64,000 nt of DNA from Elymus sibiricus. Taxonomy: Eukaryota > Streptophyta > Magnoliopsida > Poales > Poaceae. Below are positions 45,901 through 57,361 of this stretch, in pieces; positions within the stretch are counted from its first letter, which is position 1; every line of letters begins with the position of its first letter. The stretch is taken from the NCBI GenBank assembly GCA_039707655.1, contig CM077676.1:184570936-184634935 (forward strand), in the 5' to 3' direction. The position numbers and the translations under genes are program-made. The notes beneath the pieces were generated by a model, which saw only the letters and a program-made list of their open reading frames with translations, searched no databases and was not told where the DNA came from.

Positions 45901-46147
45901 GGTGCAGAGGTTGTACGATGCCACTCCCCGGATCGATGCGTGGAAGCGCTCTGTATGCATTGAGGGAGCTCGGATGTCCTTCAGAAAAACCATGGTGCAC
46001 TGGCCGAACATCAAGCCAGCCGATGTAGCCACTGGACCTCCGCCTCCTAGGAAGGAGCATAGGCGCCCCGAGCAGTACTTTCCCATCGTGATGGATGGTG
46101 CTCGGGCAATAGAGGCCCAATGCTCAAAATATGTAATTTATGAGTAG
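42904..46147 (+). pseudogene. Antisense ORF: 'putative gypsy type transposon' (Transposase_28) protein
   Basis: Exons 42904-43770, 43848-44289, 44372-44903, 45061-45175 and 45273-46147 follow GT-AG rules, except a GC donor after 45175. The N-terminal ~260 residues are the Transposase_28 domain: SAGYLPANV, PRQGERVVFL and FLHILAFIVICEAFLRV. Then come a charged Lys/Glu region, a coiled coil, and a C-terminal block with LWPSKPLPSSYFGLVQRL and SVCIEGARMS, all typical of this family. In-frame TAG codons at 43681, 44280, 45395 and 45761, and a frame problem in exon 3 near 44630, make it a pseudogene. The protein's role in Tat elements is not known to me. It runs towards the gag gene on the opposite strand. 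Confidence 0.88.
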
Positions 46148-47555
46148 ATTTAGTTTCCTTGTATCCGAGGAGTTGAAACTTTTGTTTTGTTGAAATACAA
46201 CTGGTTGGTTGTAAATATAATGCCTCATGTGTTTTATTTTGAGTCTTGTGCGGTCGTTTAAGACTGAAAGTTACCAGTTGTCGGCTTCAACCCCCTTACA
46301 GATACTGCATGGGGTGTTTCTCCCGAACATCTTAACCCTTAGCCGACATCTCGGTGCCTGAAGACGGTTATGTGTAAGGAAAAACTAGGCAATCAGACTA
46401 TGCGGCTTTATTGCTTTCACTTAGCCATAGGAACTTAACTGCGGGGGCTGGTGACTAGCCCCCAGTGTATGTGATATCCGGACAGACCGCGGTTGACACC
46501 ATTATCATGTGGTTCCTGTGATAGAGAACCCTTCGTTTAACACGGGCTAACCTCCAACGATTTTTAGTTTGACACTAGTTATCGAATCGCCGACCAGTTC
46601 TCGCTTATTATGACAGTCAGTTTTCGGCTTTCTCCACTGAGGTACTTAACCAGGCTAGCTAGAAGTACAATTGCAGTGGTTCTCCCTTTACCCTCCTAGC
46701 CGAACAATGCGGAACGTAAGAAGGCAAACACAGGAGCCGGGCAACCCAACTATTGACCAAAGACACAATTCGGAACTGATTCATATAACACAATATCCAT
46801 GACGCCGAGCACATATAATAAAAGTTGGTGCCGGAATGAAGTTTGAGGCAAGATTTATGATCGATCCCCCGGTCTATTAGCCAGTCACTAAAAAAAGGAC
46901 GTATCGTAATAGTTTACTTTGGCCTAAAAAGCGAAAAGGAATATGCAACACGAATGACTGCACAATTACCATAGAAGAATTGGTCTTTATTTCCTTTGAA
47001 TTTGTGATGTCTATCCGTACAATCCGAACTGCCGAAGTAACTTTTACAGATACCTTAAGAAATAAATACATTACAGGAAAGGTTTACACAGGGCCTTCAC
47101 GAGTGGTTTGATGTCCCTACTGCACCCTGCCGCACGTCTACACCTTTGCTCTGTACGAGGCTTCCGTGTGAGTGTAGCTGTCGACTGTATGCTTGGTGGA
47201 AGTGGTAATGTTCAGCGGACGAGCCCTTGGGGGAGGGCTTTGAAAAGTTGCCGCACTGTGTCAGCTTAACGCTATTCAGGCCCTAGATGGTTCCTGTAGT
47301 TTCATAGTGTCCCGAGGACATCTTCGGCCGTGGCCTGGTCGAACCGAGCTGATGGCCCTTGAGTTGTTTTGCCCCCATAGCTGCCCAGGGAATCTTGAGC
47401 GCAAAGTTGTGCACTCGAGGCACGTATTTCGTGGCTGGGTGGGTCTTGCTATGGGGCGCGTATCCCTATTTAGGGTGAGTACGGGAATGCTCCAGGACCG
47501 AGGCCATAGCTCGGGCGCGTTTGCGTGCATCCAGTGCCTTGCTGGTAGACTGGGC
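46148..47555. other. Residual pol/spacer region of the Tat gypsy
   Basis: 1.4 kb where pol should be. Only short frames remain. On the minus strand the gag-protease frame could continue for a few dozen codons past its stop but shows no RT motif such as F/YxDD. No gene is supported; this is the probable scar of the pol deletion. Confidence 0.65.
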
Positions 47556-50500
47556 CTACAATGCTTCTTCGGCGGCCTGGACTTCGGCGGCTAAAGCCGC
47601 TGTGTGTTCCTCTGTTTGGAGCGAGCGCTCGGTGTTACCGTTGACGGTAATAACACCCTTCGGTCCTGGCATCTTGAGCTTTAGATATGCGTAATGCGGG
47701 ACGGCGTTGAAGCGGGCGAATGCTGTCCGGCCGAGGAGAGCGTGGTAACCGCTGCGGAAGGGAACAATGTCAAAGATTAAGTCCTCCCTGCGGAAGTTGT
47801 CGGGCGAACCGAAGACTACCTCCAATGTCACGGATCCCGAGCAGTGTGCCTCGACGCCTGGGATTACACCTTTAAAGGTGGTGTTGCTGGGTTTGATCCT
47901 TGACGGGTCGATCCCCATTTTCCTCACTGTATCTGAATAAATCAGGTTGAGGCTGCTGCCTCCGTCCATGAGGACTCTGGTGGGGTGAAATCCATCCACG
48001 ATGGGGTCGAGCACCAGAGCCGCCGTTCCTCCATGACGGATACTGGTCGGGTGGTCTCGATGGTCGAAAGTGATCGGGCAGGCCCACCATGGGTTGAATT
48101 TTGGGGCCACCGGCTCTAAGGCGTAGACATCCCGGAGTGCACGTTTCCGCTCCTTCTTCGGTATATGCGTGACGTAAATCATGTTCACGGTCTTTACCAT
48201 GGGAGGGAACTGCTTTTGGCCTCCATTGTTCGGCCTGCGAGGTTCGTCGTCATCCTTGCTGCGGGGGCCCTTGCTCTGTTCCTCGGCTGTGATCTTGCCG
48301 GCCTGTTTGATTACCCAACATTTACGGTTGGTGTGGTTGGCGGGCTTATCCGGGGTACCATGAATCTGGCAGGGCCTATCCAAGATTCTATCTAGTGCAG
48401 ACGGGCCGTCCTGGTTCCCTTTAGAAGGTTTTTTCCACGGTCCTGATTTCGAGCCGCTGAACCCGGCGTTTACCGCTGCATCATCGACTTCACTGCCGTT
48501 GTTTGTGTGCCGGCGCTTGTTATTCTTATTGCGCCGAGGTTTCTCGTTCCCGTCCCGGGCCTCTGAAGTGCCGGGGTCTTCGGGATGGTTGCTTCGACGA
48601 GCTAACCAACTATCTTCACCTGTGCAAAAGCGGGTCATTAGGGAGGTGAGGGCCGACATTGTTCTCGGCTTATCCTGGCTGAGCTGGCGGGCGAGCCACT
48701 CGTCCCGAATACTGTGCTTGAATGCGGCGATTGCTTCAGCATCCGGACAGTCGACGGTTTGGTTCTTCTTAGTCAAGAACCGGTTCCAGAATTGCCGAGC
48801 TGACTCCCCGGGCTGCTGAACGACATGGCTCAGGTCGTCGGCGTCCGGCGGCCGAACATAGGTGCCTTGAAAGTTAGCTCGGAATGAATCCTCGAGCTCT
48901 TCCCAGCTCCCGATGGAGTTTTTGGGTAGGATGTTCAACCAATGCCTTGCTGGTCCTTTAAGTTTCAATGGTAGATATTTAATGGCGTGGAGGTCGTCTC
49001 CTCGGGCCATATGAATGTGGACAAGAAAATCTTCGATCCACACAGCTGGGTCAGTTGTCCCATTGTATTATTCTATATTCACGGGTGTAAACCCCTCGGG
49101 GAACTGATGCTGCATCACCTCATCAGTGAAACACATTGGGTGTGCGGCGCCCCTGACCCGGGCCACGTCGTGCCGGAGATCGGTTGTCATCCGGGCACGG
49201 TGCTGCTCCCGAGCTCTATCGTTCCTATCGTGCCAGGCTTGGTATCCATCCCGTCCAGCGGGCGTGTGTCCTCTGGATCCATAGATGGATCTTGACTGGA
49301 TCCCTCTGGCATTCAGGTCATGGTGTAGATCATATTGGTCATCCGGTTGAACCGGGTCTTTGCCTGCTCGGCGAGGAGGCGCGGGTAGGTATTTGGTTTC
49401 TCCAGCCATCTTGTCTCGTCCTCGATGGGGGCGGTCGGGCTGGTTTGTTTGAGTTTGTCTAGGAGGTATGGGCTCAAGGGCCTCATCCTCAAATGCCGGG
49501 AGCAAGCGCCGCCGTGGGTAACACTTGTATTGACCCTGGCGTTGATCGTCGAGGCCCTCTTCAGCTGCTAAGACCATCGTCGATCTGTCGTTGAGTGTAT
49601 CTTGTTCGGCCTTTAGCTGCTATTGCTTCTTCTTCAAGCTTCGGGCAGTGGCGATGAGTTGCTGCTTGAATCTTTCTTGCTCCAGGGGGTCCTCTGGGAT
49701 GACGAAATCCTCGGGTCCGAGGCTATCCTCCTCTTCGGACGAAGGGAGGTAATTACTGTCCTCGGAATCCTCGGGGTCCTCAGGATTGCCCTGGTCCACG
49801 TGCCCTACAGGGGTGTCGTGGTGCTGTTCGGGGGTGTTGTCGCCGAGCTCCCCCATGTTGTCCGGAGTCTCGTTATCTCCGGTACCATTCGTGTATGTGT
49901 TGTTTTGCTTGCCCTTTCCTCGCCCTCTGGCTTGCCTTCGTCAGCATCTGGGTGGTTCTTCGGCGGGGCCGTCGCCGTCCATCTTGGTCGTGTCACCATC
50001 CTTCTTGGGGGTATCGACCATATAAACGTCGTAGGTGGAGGTGGCGGTCCACTTTCCGGTGTTGGAGGTGGCAAGGGAGGGAGCCATATCAGGCGGGGCG
50101 TCGATATCCTCGTCAATGTCGTCAGCCTCCTTGGGGGCGTAGTCCAGCATGTCGGTTAAATCTTTGATAGTGGCAATTAAGTGGGTGGTGGGTGGGACGC
50201 GAAATTCCCCGTGGTTGGCCTCAAGTCTGATTTGCTCATGGGCTGAGGATGGGTCATCCACGATACTAATCTTATGGATCCGATCTAGCATGTCGCTTAA
50301 GAGCGAGAGGTCCACTGGACCCATCCTTGGGCATACTTCAGAGTCGAACTCCGGTGTGCCGGCGTCGGAAGTGTGTTCGGCCAAGGGTGACCCTTGGTTC
50401 TCTGGCGCCGGGGTCAGATCCGAACTCGAGGCCAGATCCAAACTGAGGACCGGCCCAGAGACGGAGCCGAGGAGAGAATCCGAGTTTAAGGCCTCGGGAT

Positions 50501-50732
50501 TATTAGGCTCCTCAGGTAAAGCTGAGAACCCAATAAGGACCAGATTGCCCCAAGAATCGGCGATGTACTCCAGGTTGCCGAACCTGATTTCCTGCTCAGG
50601 GGCGAAGCTGTTGACCTGGTCAATGTGACCTGTCGGGTCGGCGTGCAGCACAATGCTGCCGAACGCGAAGAGTTGACCGAGGACGAAGATGTCCCTGCTG
50701 CGGATGCCGTCGCTGATGACAAGGCCAGCCAT
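47556..50732 (-). pseudogene. Tat gypsy gag-protease, one frame with three stops
   Basis: From ATG 50732 a single minus-strand frame runs to TAG 47556-47558 (about 1058 codons), broken only by TGA 49941-49943, TAG 49620-49622 and TAA 49068-49070. It has an acidic N-terminal half. The gag domain follows 49068 (WLNILPKNSIGSWEELEDSF, then FWNRFLTKKNQTV). Next is a variant zinc knuckle (C-x2-H-x8-H-x4-C) and then an aspartic protease whose active site reads VLMDGGSSLNLIY, DGG in place of the usual D(S/T)G. Gag would form particles and the protease would cut the polyprotein. RT, RNase H and integrase are absent. Confidence 0.88.
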
Positions 50733-50777
50733 TGATCCTTGGTGACCCAATGGCGGAACTCTCAATGAAAGCACCAA

Positions 50778-51258
50778 TGTCGGTACTGAAACTGGAAGAT
50801 CTCGGGTAGGGGGTCCGAACTGTGGATCTAGGAATCAATGAGTAACAGGGAACGTAGAGACATTGATTTACCCAGGTTCGGGCCCTCTCGAAGAGGTAAA
50901 ACCCTATGTCCTGCTAGATTGTATTGATGTGATTGTATGAAGGTTACAGAGTTGATCTACCTCGAGACCGGATGGGCTAAACCCTAGGTGGTTATGATGA
51001 TTCCCCCCTACAAACTAAACCCTCTGGTTTATATAGACACCAGAGGGACCTAGGATTACATATGGTCGGTTGCCATCAGGAGATACACACGCCGCTAATT
51101 ATTTCTTGGAGGAGACGCCAAGTCTTCAGAGGTTTCCTTCTGGTGCACGGGGTCGCCCGTACTCAGGCCTTCCTTTGATGAGTAAAGAGCGGTCCACTAG
51201 TCCGGCCTACGAGAAATAGGCCGGCAGTCCGAGTACCCCCTAGTCCGCGACACCCTCA
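50778..51258 (-). repeat. Tat gypsy 5' LTR
   Basis: The right-hand 481-bp LTR, upstream on the element's strand, with a TATA-like TCTATATAAA at 51028-51037. Next to it on the minus strand is TTGGTGCTTTCATTGAGAG (50777 downwards), the likely primer-site region; the tRNA is not assigned. Confidence 0.92.
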
Positions 51259-52402
51259 GGGAGGCCCTAACTTGGTCTATTGTCTTGCCTCTTATCGGTA
51301 CCTCCAAAGAGGGAAGGTTATGCGTGCGTGCTACCCTAGCCTGGTAGGCGGCGATAACCTTGTGAGCCCAAGTTATATGGATCCAGGGTCCCCGTTTGGG
51401 ACAGTTTAGTTTGGCCACGATGGTGGCAGGTGTCAGGAGGGACACAGGGGCTACCCAGGACTTGACCCGGAAGTGGTATGATTGTCGGTGGGGCCGTAAG
51501 AGTGCTGGGCAATACACAAGTTTTCTTTGAGCAGCACCGGTCCACCCGAATGGGAGCAGGTACTGATGTACGAGGCCGGGAGCTCCATAATGTGGGTAAA
51601 GTGCGCAACCTCTGCAGAGGTCAAATCTATTCGAATAGCCGCGTCCTCGGTACTGGGACACAGTTCGTACTAGGTCACACTATTTGGTCTGTGTCGAGTC
51701 TGGAGGAGTTAACCGAATGATTGCTTAGAACGAACCAGATAAGGTAAGCTTTGTCAGATTTATAGCACAGATGCCTGGACATCGAACGATGTCAGGAAGT
51801 TGAGATGTTAGCCATGTGATGGCTATAAGAAAATGGTCAGATGACCGTGAGGACCTGGATGCGATCTGGAGGGATCACGAGATCAAACTTGATTAAGTAC
51901 CTTCATTGTTATACCTCATTGCATTCACTCTAGTAATTATTCTGCTAGATAATCCTGCCATAACATGATAGCTAATATTGCTAAGATAACAAATGCATGC
52001 TTGAATGCCATGGATTGCTTTGCTTGGTCTATATGTTATTTGGCTTGCTTGCGAGTACATTCAAAAGTACTCAGCGGCCTTCAATGTGGCCAGGTTCACC
52101 TAAGGATCCGACGTCCACTAGCAAGGAGCCGGAGTGTTCGCGGGCTAGAAGAGTAACCCAGTCAGATCCCTGTGGATTGGAGCCGCACCAAGACCATGAT
52201 GCCTTAGCTAGTATTTTTTCTACTATTTCACCCTTGTAACCATGATGTATTCATTCCAGCCACAATGGCTAATAAATACATTCTTAATACAGTTGTGCCT
52301 ATGTTCATGATACTTGATGTAAACGCGCATGCCAGAGTGATTTCCTGGGCTGGTGTGTGCGGCGACCGTCTGGCTACAGTGGTAAACAGGCGGGGCGCCA
52401 CA

Positions 52403-52773
52403 ATGCTTAACCACCGAAATTCAGCCCTAAACTCCCATCCATTCGAGCTACACATCTAGCTAAAGTTTCTATCCAGAAACCTCACAACAAGCTCTAGTCA
52501 CATCCATCATGCTAGGTGGCAAGCCAAGGGTGCATTGCAGCTCAATGTTGAAAGGACTTCACGGTAGACATGGTCTGCGTGGCCCTAAAGTTCCATGTGT
52601 GCCAGTGCACGCGGTGACCACGCTGGATGCAAGGTGTTCGACATGCAATACGCGTGCTCTGGACGCGGGGCCCTCAGCCGCCGCCCAAACGCCGCCCTCG
52701 CGCCACCACAGCTTGCCCGCGCCACCTCACTCGCTCTCCTTCTTCCACCTGTCCCGCTCCCAGTCCCTCCCGA
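52403..52773 (+). mobile_element. Chromovirus 3' LTR, middle piece between LARD1 and LARD2
   Basis: Starts with the ATGCT duplication of LARD1, so it continues the LTR interrupted at 26571. It is cut again at 52773 by LARD2 (candidate duplication CCCGA at 52769-52773; the partner copy lies beyond the window). No coding sequence. Confidence 0.8.
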
Positions 52774-55700
52774 TGTGGCACCCCGCCTGAATACCACTGT
52801 AGTCAGACGGTCACCGCACATACCAGCCCAAGAAATCACTCTGGCATGCGCTTTTACAACAAGTATCATGAACACAGACTTTTCTATTAATGTATATATA
52901 AGTCTTACATGATATTTACAAGGGGAATGGCAGCGGAAAAGCTCTATCTAAGGCAGCATGGTCTTGGTGCGGCTCCAATCCACAGGGATCTGACTGGGTT
53001 ACTCTTCTAGCCCGCGAACACTCCGGCTCCTCGCTAGTGACGTCGGATCCTTAGGTGAACCTGACCACATTGAAGGCCGCTGAGTACTTTTGAATGTACT
53101 CGCAAGCAAACCAAACCAACAAATATACCCAAGCAATGCAATCCATGGCATTCAAGCATGCATTTGTTATCTTAATAGTATTAACCATCACATTATGACA
53201 GGATTATCTAGCAATATTAATCATTTAGCAGCATTAATCATCATGACATATCAGGATTATCTATCATGATAACTGCTAAAGTAAAGTGAAGTAGAACAAG
53301 AAAATAATCCATACTCCGAACATTCTCATGATCCAATCCAAACCATAACCGAATCCAATCTCACTCTTGCGGTCATCTGACCACTCATCTTATAGCCATC
53401 GCATGGCTAACATTCATACCCCTGACATCATCTGATGTCCATGCATCTGCACTGCAAGTCTGACAAGCCTTACCATTCTTTGATTCAGTCTTAGCAACAA
53501 TATTATATAGTTTGTTCCTCCAGACTCGACACAGACCAAATAGTGTGTGACCTAGTACGAACTGTGTCCCATGACCGAGGACGCGGCTATTCGAATAGAT
53601 TTACACTCTGCAGAGGTTGCGCACTTTACCCACACCATGGAGCTCCTGGCCTCGTACTCCCATTCGGGTGGACCGGTGCTGCTCCAACAAAACTTGCCTA
53701 TTGCCTGGCACTCTTACAGTCCCACCGACAATCATACCCTCCCAGGGTCATGTCCTGGGTGGCCCCTGTGTCACCCTGTGACACCTGCCACTGTCGTGGC
53801 CAAACAAAGCTGTCCCAAACGGGGACCTGGATCCATGTAACTCAACTGGGCTCACAAGGTTAACGCCGCCTACCTGATCAGGGTAGCATGCACGCATAAC
53901 CTTCCCTCTTTGGAGGTACTGACAAGAGGCAGGACAATAGACCAAGCTAGGGCCGTCCCATATAGGCAAATGTGGCTGCACTGATGAGCTCGGTTCGGTG
54001 GCACTATGACTCGATCCAGTCGACGGAGGAGGTTGTCATTATTAAGTCACATTCTTAATCATTGCGATAACCACAGTAATGCACGATGAAAACATAACAA
54101 CCTATCTCCATATTGTTAGATATGAGTCACTAGTGCAATAACATGACAAGCATTAACAAGTAATGTATATAGCAAGTTCAACCAAGTAGGAGTTTAATTA
54201 CTTTACAAGTCTTAGCGGTAAGTGACGACCATCTGAACTATTGCATGAAACCGGCAAATAAACCAGTAGCCACCAGAACGGTCTTTACAACTCAGATCTG
54301 GGACGTTACCGAAATAACTCAACCCCGGCTCAAGACGGCTGAAAAGCAGCTCAGAGCATGAGACGGTGTTGATAAAAAGAGTGTAGCAGTTCCCTAAGAC
54401 GGCCAAAGAACAGCTCAGAGCATAGGGTCACCACTACAGAAAGAAATTCAACAGCTGTCCGGACGGCCGAAAAGCAGCTCAGAACACGGGCCAGTTGTTG
54501 AAAAGAGAAACATAAAGTCGGCATCCACCCCGGATGGCCGAAAGCGGCTCAGAACACAGGCGTGGTGCCGTCATCAAAGAAAGGCAAGCAAGGGTTCATC
54601 AGCGTCACATACAGCTCACCACTATACATACCAGCGTAAGCATACTAATTTAAACATGAAAGAATAACATAGAGCAATGCTTTAGGGAACATATCAGATG
54701 GTCGACTTGCCTGGGGGTGAAGGAATACTCCAGGAGAAGTGCGATCACCTCGCAGAAAATTTGCCGGAAAGGATTCTCTCTCGGAGGGGCTGATAGAAGG
54801 GCAAGGGCAAAATGGTCATTTTCGCAGTATAGAAACATTATGAAAATGATACCACCGGAACGGGCTCGACGAACTAAAGACGTGGGCGCTGGATTTACCT
54901 CAATCGGAGTTACGAGCGAAAAGTTGTGGCCGTTCGTTGTTTAAGCAAAGAAATAAATAGAAATTGTCCATTTCTGGCCTTAACGGACGAACGTCCGCTA
55001 AATAACGGTTTTGGCCGCCGGCTGGAGAGAGGAAGCGCCTTTCTACGAATACGCTTTCGAGCCGAGAAAACGTAATATTGCTTAAAGCAGAGCTGGCGTA
55101 AGTTTTCTCTGAACTGAAAACGTATTTTCAGAAATACGCTTCCACTTAAGTCACCACGGGCCCGGGGCTGAGTGACTGACGAGTGGGGCCCGCGTTGACC
55201 TCTCTCTCTCCTCCCGCACTGCTTCTCCTACCCCCGAAGAACGCGACCGCATAGAGGAGGCCGCCGGCGTCGTCGCTCGGCCTGCCGACTCCGGCCACCT
55301 CTTGAGATGCTCCGGCCACCGACGTGCTTAGGGGAGGATGCCGCCTCCATCCTGTCTGAGCACGGACAGCGGCAAGGACCCGAGCGGTGGTGGCGTGGGT
55401 TCCCGCGGCGAGGTCCTCGGGTGGAGATGGGTACGGCGCCCTGGTGCGCTGGAGGAGGGGCCGAAGAGCGGGGGAGGTTCGCCGGACCTTGAGGTCTTCA
55501 CTAGTGGTGGAAAGAGGAGGAGAGGGGTTCGGGCTCGCCGGAATTTGAGAGGAGGGGCGGCAGCGGCTCCATGGCAGTAGGTGAAGAAGAAGGAGCTCCA
55601 TGGCTCGATTCTTCGATCTGGGCAAGAGCAAGGAGGGAGAGGAGGTAGTTGCGGTTGCTAATGGTGCTCGGGGAGAGCTCGGGCTTGCTATTTATAGCCC

Positions 55701-57361
55701 GGCGACGGAGGAGATTGGCTCGGCCGCCGTGGCAACCTTAGCCACGCACTGGCGCTCGGAGACACGCGGAGGACGGAGGCGATGTCGGCAGGGCCTCAGG
55801 GATAGTGGAGAAACCAGCCGCGGCTTCGGAAGGGCTCGGAGAGGAAGAAGACAAGGGTCACGGGCAGGACAGTGCTGCGACGGCGACCGCCGTGGTGCGA
55901 GGAGGAAGAGAGAGAAGTCGAGAAAGGTCTAGGGAGGGCAAGTGGATGCCGCGGGGCCATTTGACACGCCGGGACACACCGGAGCTGGCCGGAGCTGGCC
56001 TGCCGACGAGAACAGTGCGCTGACCACCGTTTTGGCCTGTCCCAAGCGTGGTCACCACGGGTGCCACGTGCTCTGGAGTTTTCCTGAATGCTACATCATG
56101 TCAACGGGGTGTCTCACTGCTCAAATAGATGAGAGATGTGGCTGGGATCATCTAGATAGCTCTGAGGTGAGAGAAACTTGCTGAAACAAGTTCTGACAGC
56201 AAAATTGACTGGAATTTTCTGGAGAAATGGATGGAGAAATGGAGTTTGATCTTTGTCACAATGAAATTTCGTAGGAAGGACTACGTGCTGGTTAAATTTT
56301 AAGGCATTTGGACCTATTTTGCATATACTTCCTTTGTAATGCAAAATCTGGTCCAGAAAATGGATTTTGATGTTGTGCTCAAATTAATCAATGAAATGAG
56401 CTGAATTTTTGTGGAGGGGAGTTATTTGGGCATATGGAGATACTGGAAAATTTTCAGCTCATTTGGATACACTATGAAGGTACTTCCTTCACAGACCTCC
56501 AATCTGGACAGAAACTTAGTGAATTTACTGGGGAAAATTGGCTAGATGAAATGGGCTGGTTTTTGGTATCCAGGGTTTATTTATCATGGTTAACCATCCT
56601 GAAAAGTTTCAGCCCAAAAAGATCAAGGGAGCAAGCACTTCCTTTGCAAACTGGAAACCTGGACAGAATTTGCAAATGGATGTTGTGCTCAAAATTTGAT
56701 CTATGGAACTTGAATTCTTGATGGAAATGGTGAATATATGGATAGGAGAAGCTCCACAAATTATTTGGGATTTTTCCTGGCTACCAAAATGGTAGTTCCT
56801 TTGGAAAGTGCCCAAAATGCAATATTGGCTTTAAATAGGAAAATGCAATTTCCCTTATTTAATTATAGCCAATATTTTTATGGGAGCTCAATATGATCAC
56901 AAAGGGTATCTCCACAAGTTTTCATGAGCTTTGGAGATGGATAGATATTTTCCTGGATTTAATTCCTTTAAACTGCAGAAAAAGGAATTAATTTTAAATG
57001 AAAAATATTGCAAATTACTTGGCAATATTTTTGCATATCCAGGGTTTATAGATGTGGGTTGATTACTGGGAAAAGTTTGAGAGTCAACAGATCAAAGGAA
57101 ATTGGAGTTCCTTTGTAACGGAAGGAATTAGGGTTTCCCTTCCGATAACTCGGAAGATAAGGTTTCGGTGGCAAAATCCTGAGAACAAATTTTGGGTGGC
57201 GAGGTTGGACGGGAGAGAATCTCTGGTTGGATAGGGAAGGCAAAGCTAAATGACCATCTTCATATACCCAAGAGCGAGAGAAAATCCAATAACATCGGAA
57301 AAAAACGGGAGTCCAATCCCGCGAAGGAAAAAAAACAGGGAGCAAAAACCAGGTTGTCACA
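52774..57361 (-). repeat. LARD2 3' LTR (complete, 4.59 kb)
   Basis: Begins TGTGACAACCTGG at 57361 and ends GGTGCCACA at 52774 on the minus strand. It is uninterrupted and so gives the clean LTR length for the family. GC-rich centre around 55140-56050. Confidence 0.93.
55688..55697 (-). promoter_or_regulatory. LARD2 3' LTR TATA box
   Basis: CTATAAATAG on the minus strand, matching the LARD1 boxes. Transcripts would run leftwards towards LARD1. Confidence 0.65.

Larger units (their letters stand above)
41857..51258 (-). mobile_element. Tat-type Ty3/gypsy element lacking RT and integrase (9.4 kb)
   Basis: Two LTRs of 481 bp each (41857-42337, 50778-51258) begin TGAGGGTGTC and end ACA on the minus strand. 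GGGAG flanks the element (41852-41856, 51259-51263). My hand count gives about 27 LTR differences, near 5.6%. Gag-protease lies on the minus strand and a second gene on the plus strand near the 3' end; an extra antisense ORF there is known in Tat-lineage elements. The pol space between them (46148-47555) is too short for reverse transcriptase, RNase H and integrase, and no such motifs are seen. It inserted into the LARD1 3' LTR. Confidence 0.93.
26572..52402 (+). mobile_element. LARD1: non-autonomous LTR retrotransposon with 4.5-kb LTRs
   Basis: The element starts TGTGACACCCTGG at 26572 and ends GGCGCCACA at 52402, flanked by ATGCT (26567-26571 and 52403-52407). Without the nested CACTA-2 and Tat gypsy its LTRs are about 4.50 and 4.48 kb and its interior 3.04 kb. 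It has a tRNA-iMet-type primer site and a polypurine tract but no gag or pol. This is the layout described for large retrotransposon derivatives such as Sukkula in barley; membership of that family is not shown. It inserted into the chromovirus LTR. Confidence 0.93.
38517..52402 (+). repeat. LARD1 3' LTR (split by the Tat gypsy)
   Basis: Parts 38517-41856 and 51259/51264-52402, about 4.48 kb together. It differs from the 5' LTR by scattered substitutions, more of them in the GC-rich centre (about 39780-40060 against 32230-32510), as expected for decay of methylated CpG sites. Confidence 0.92.
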
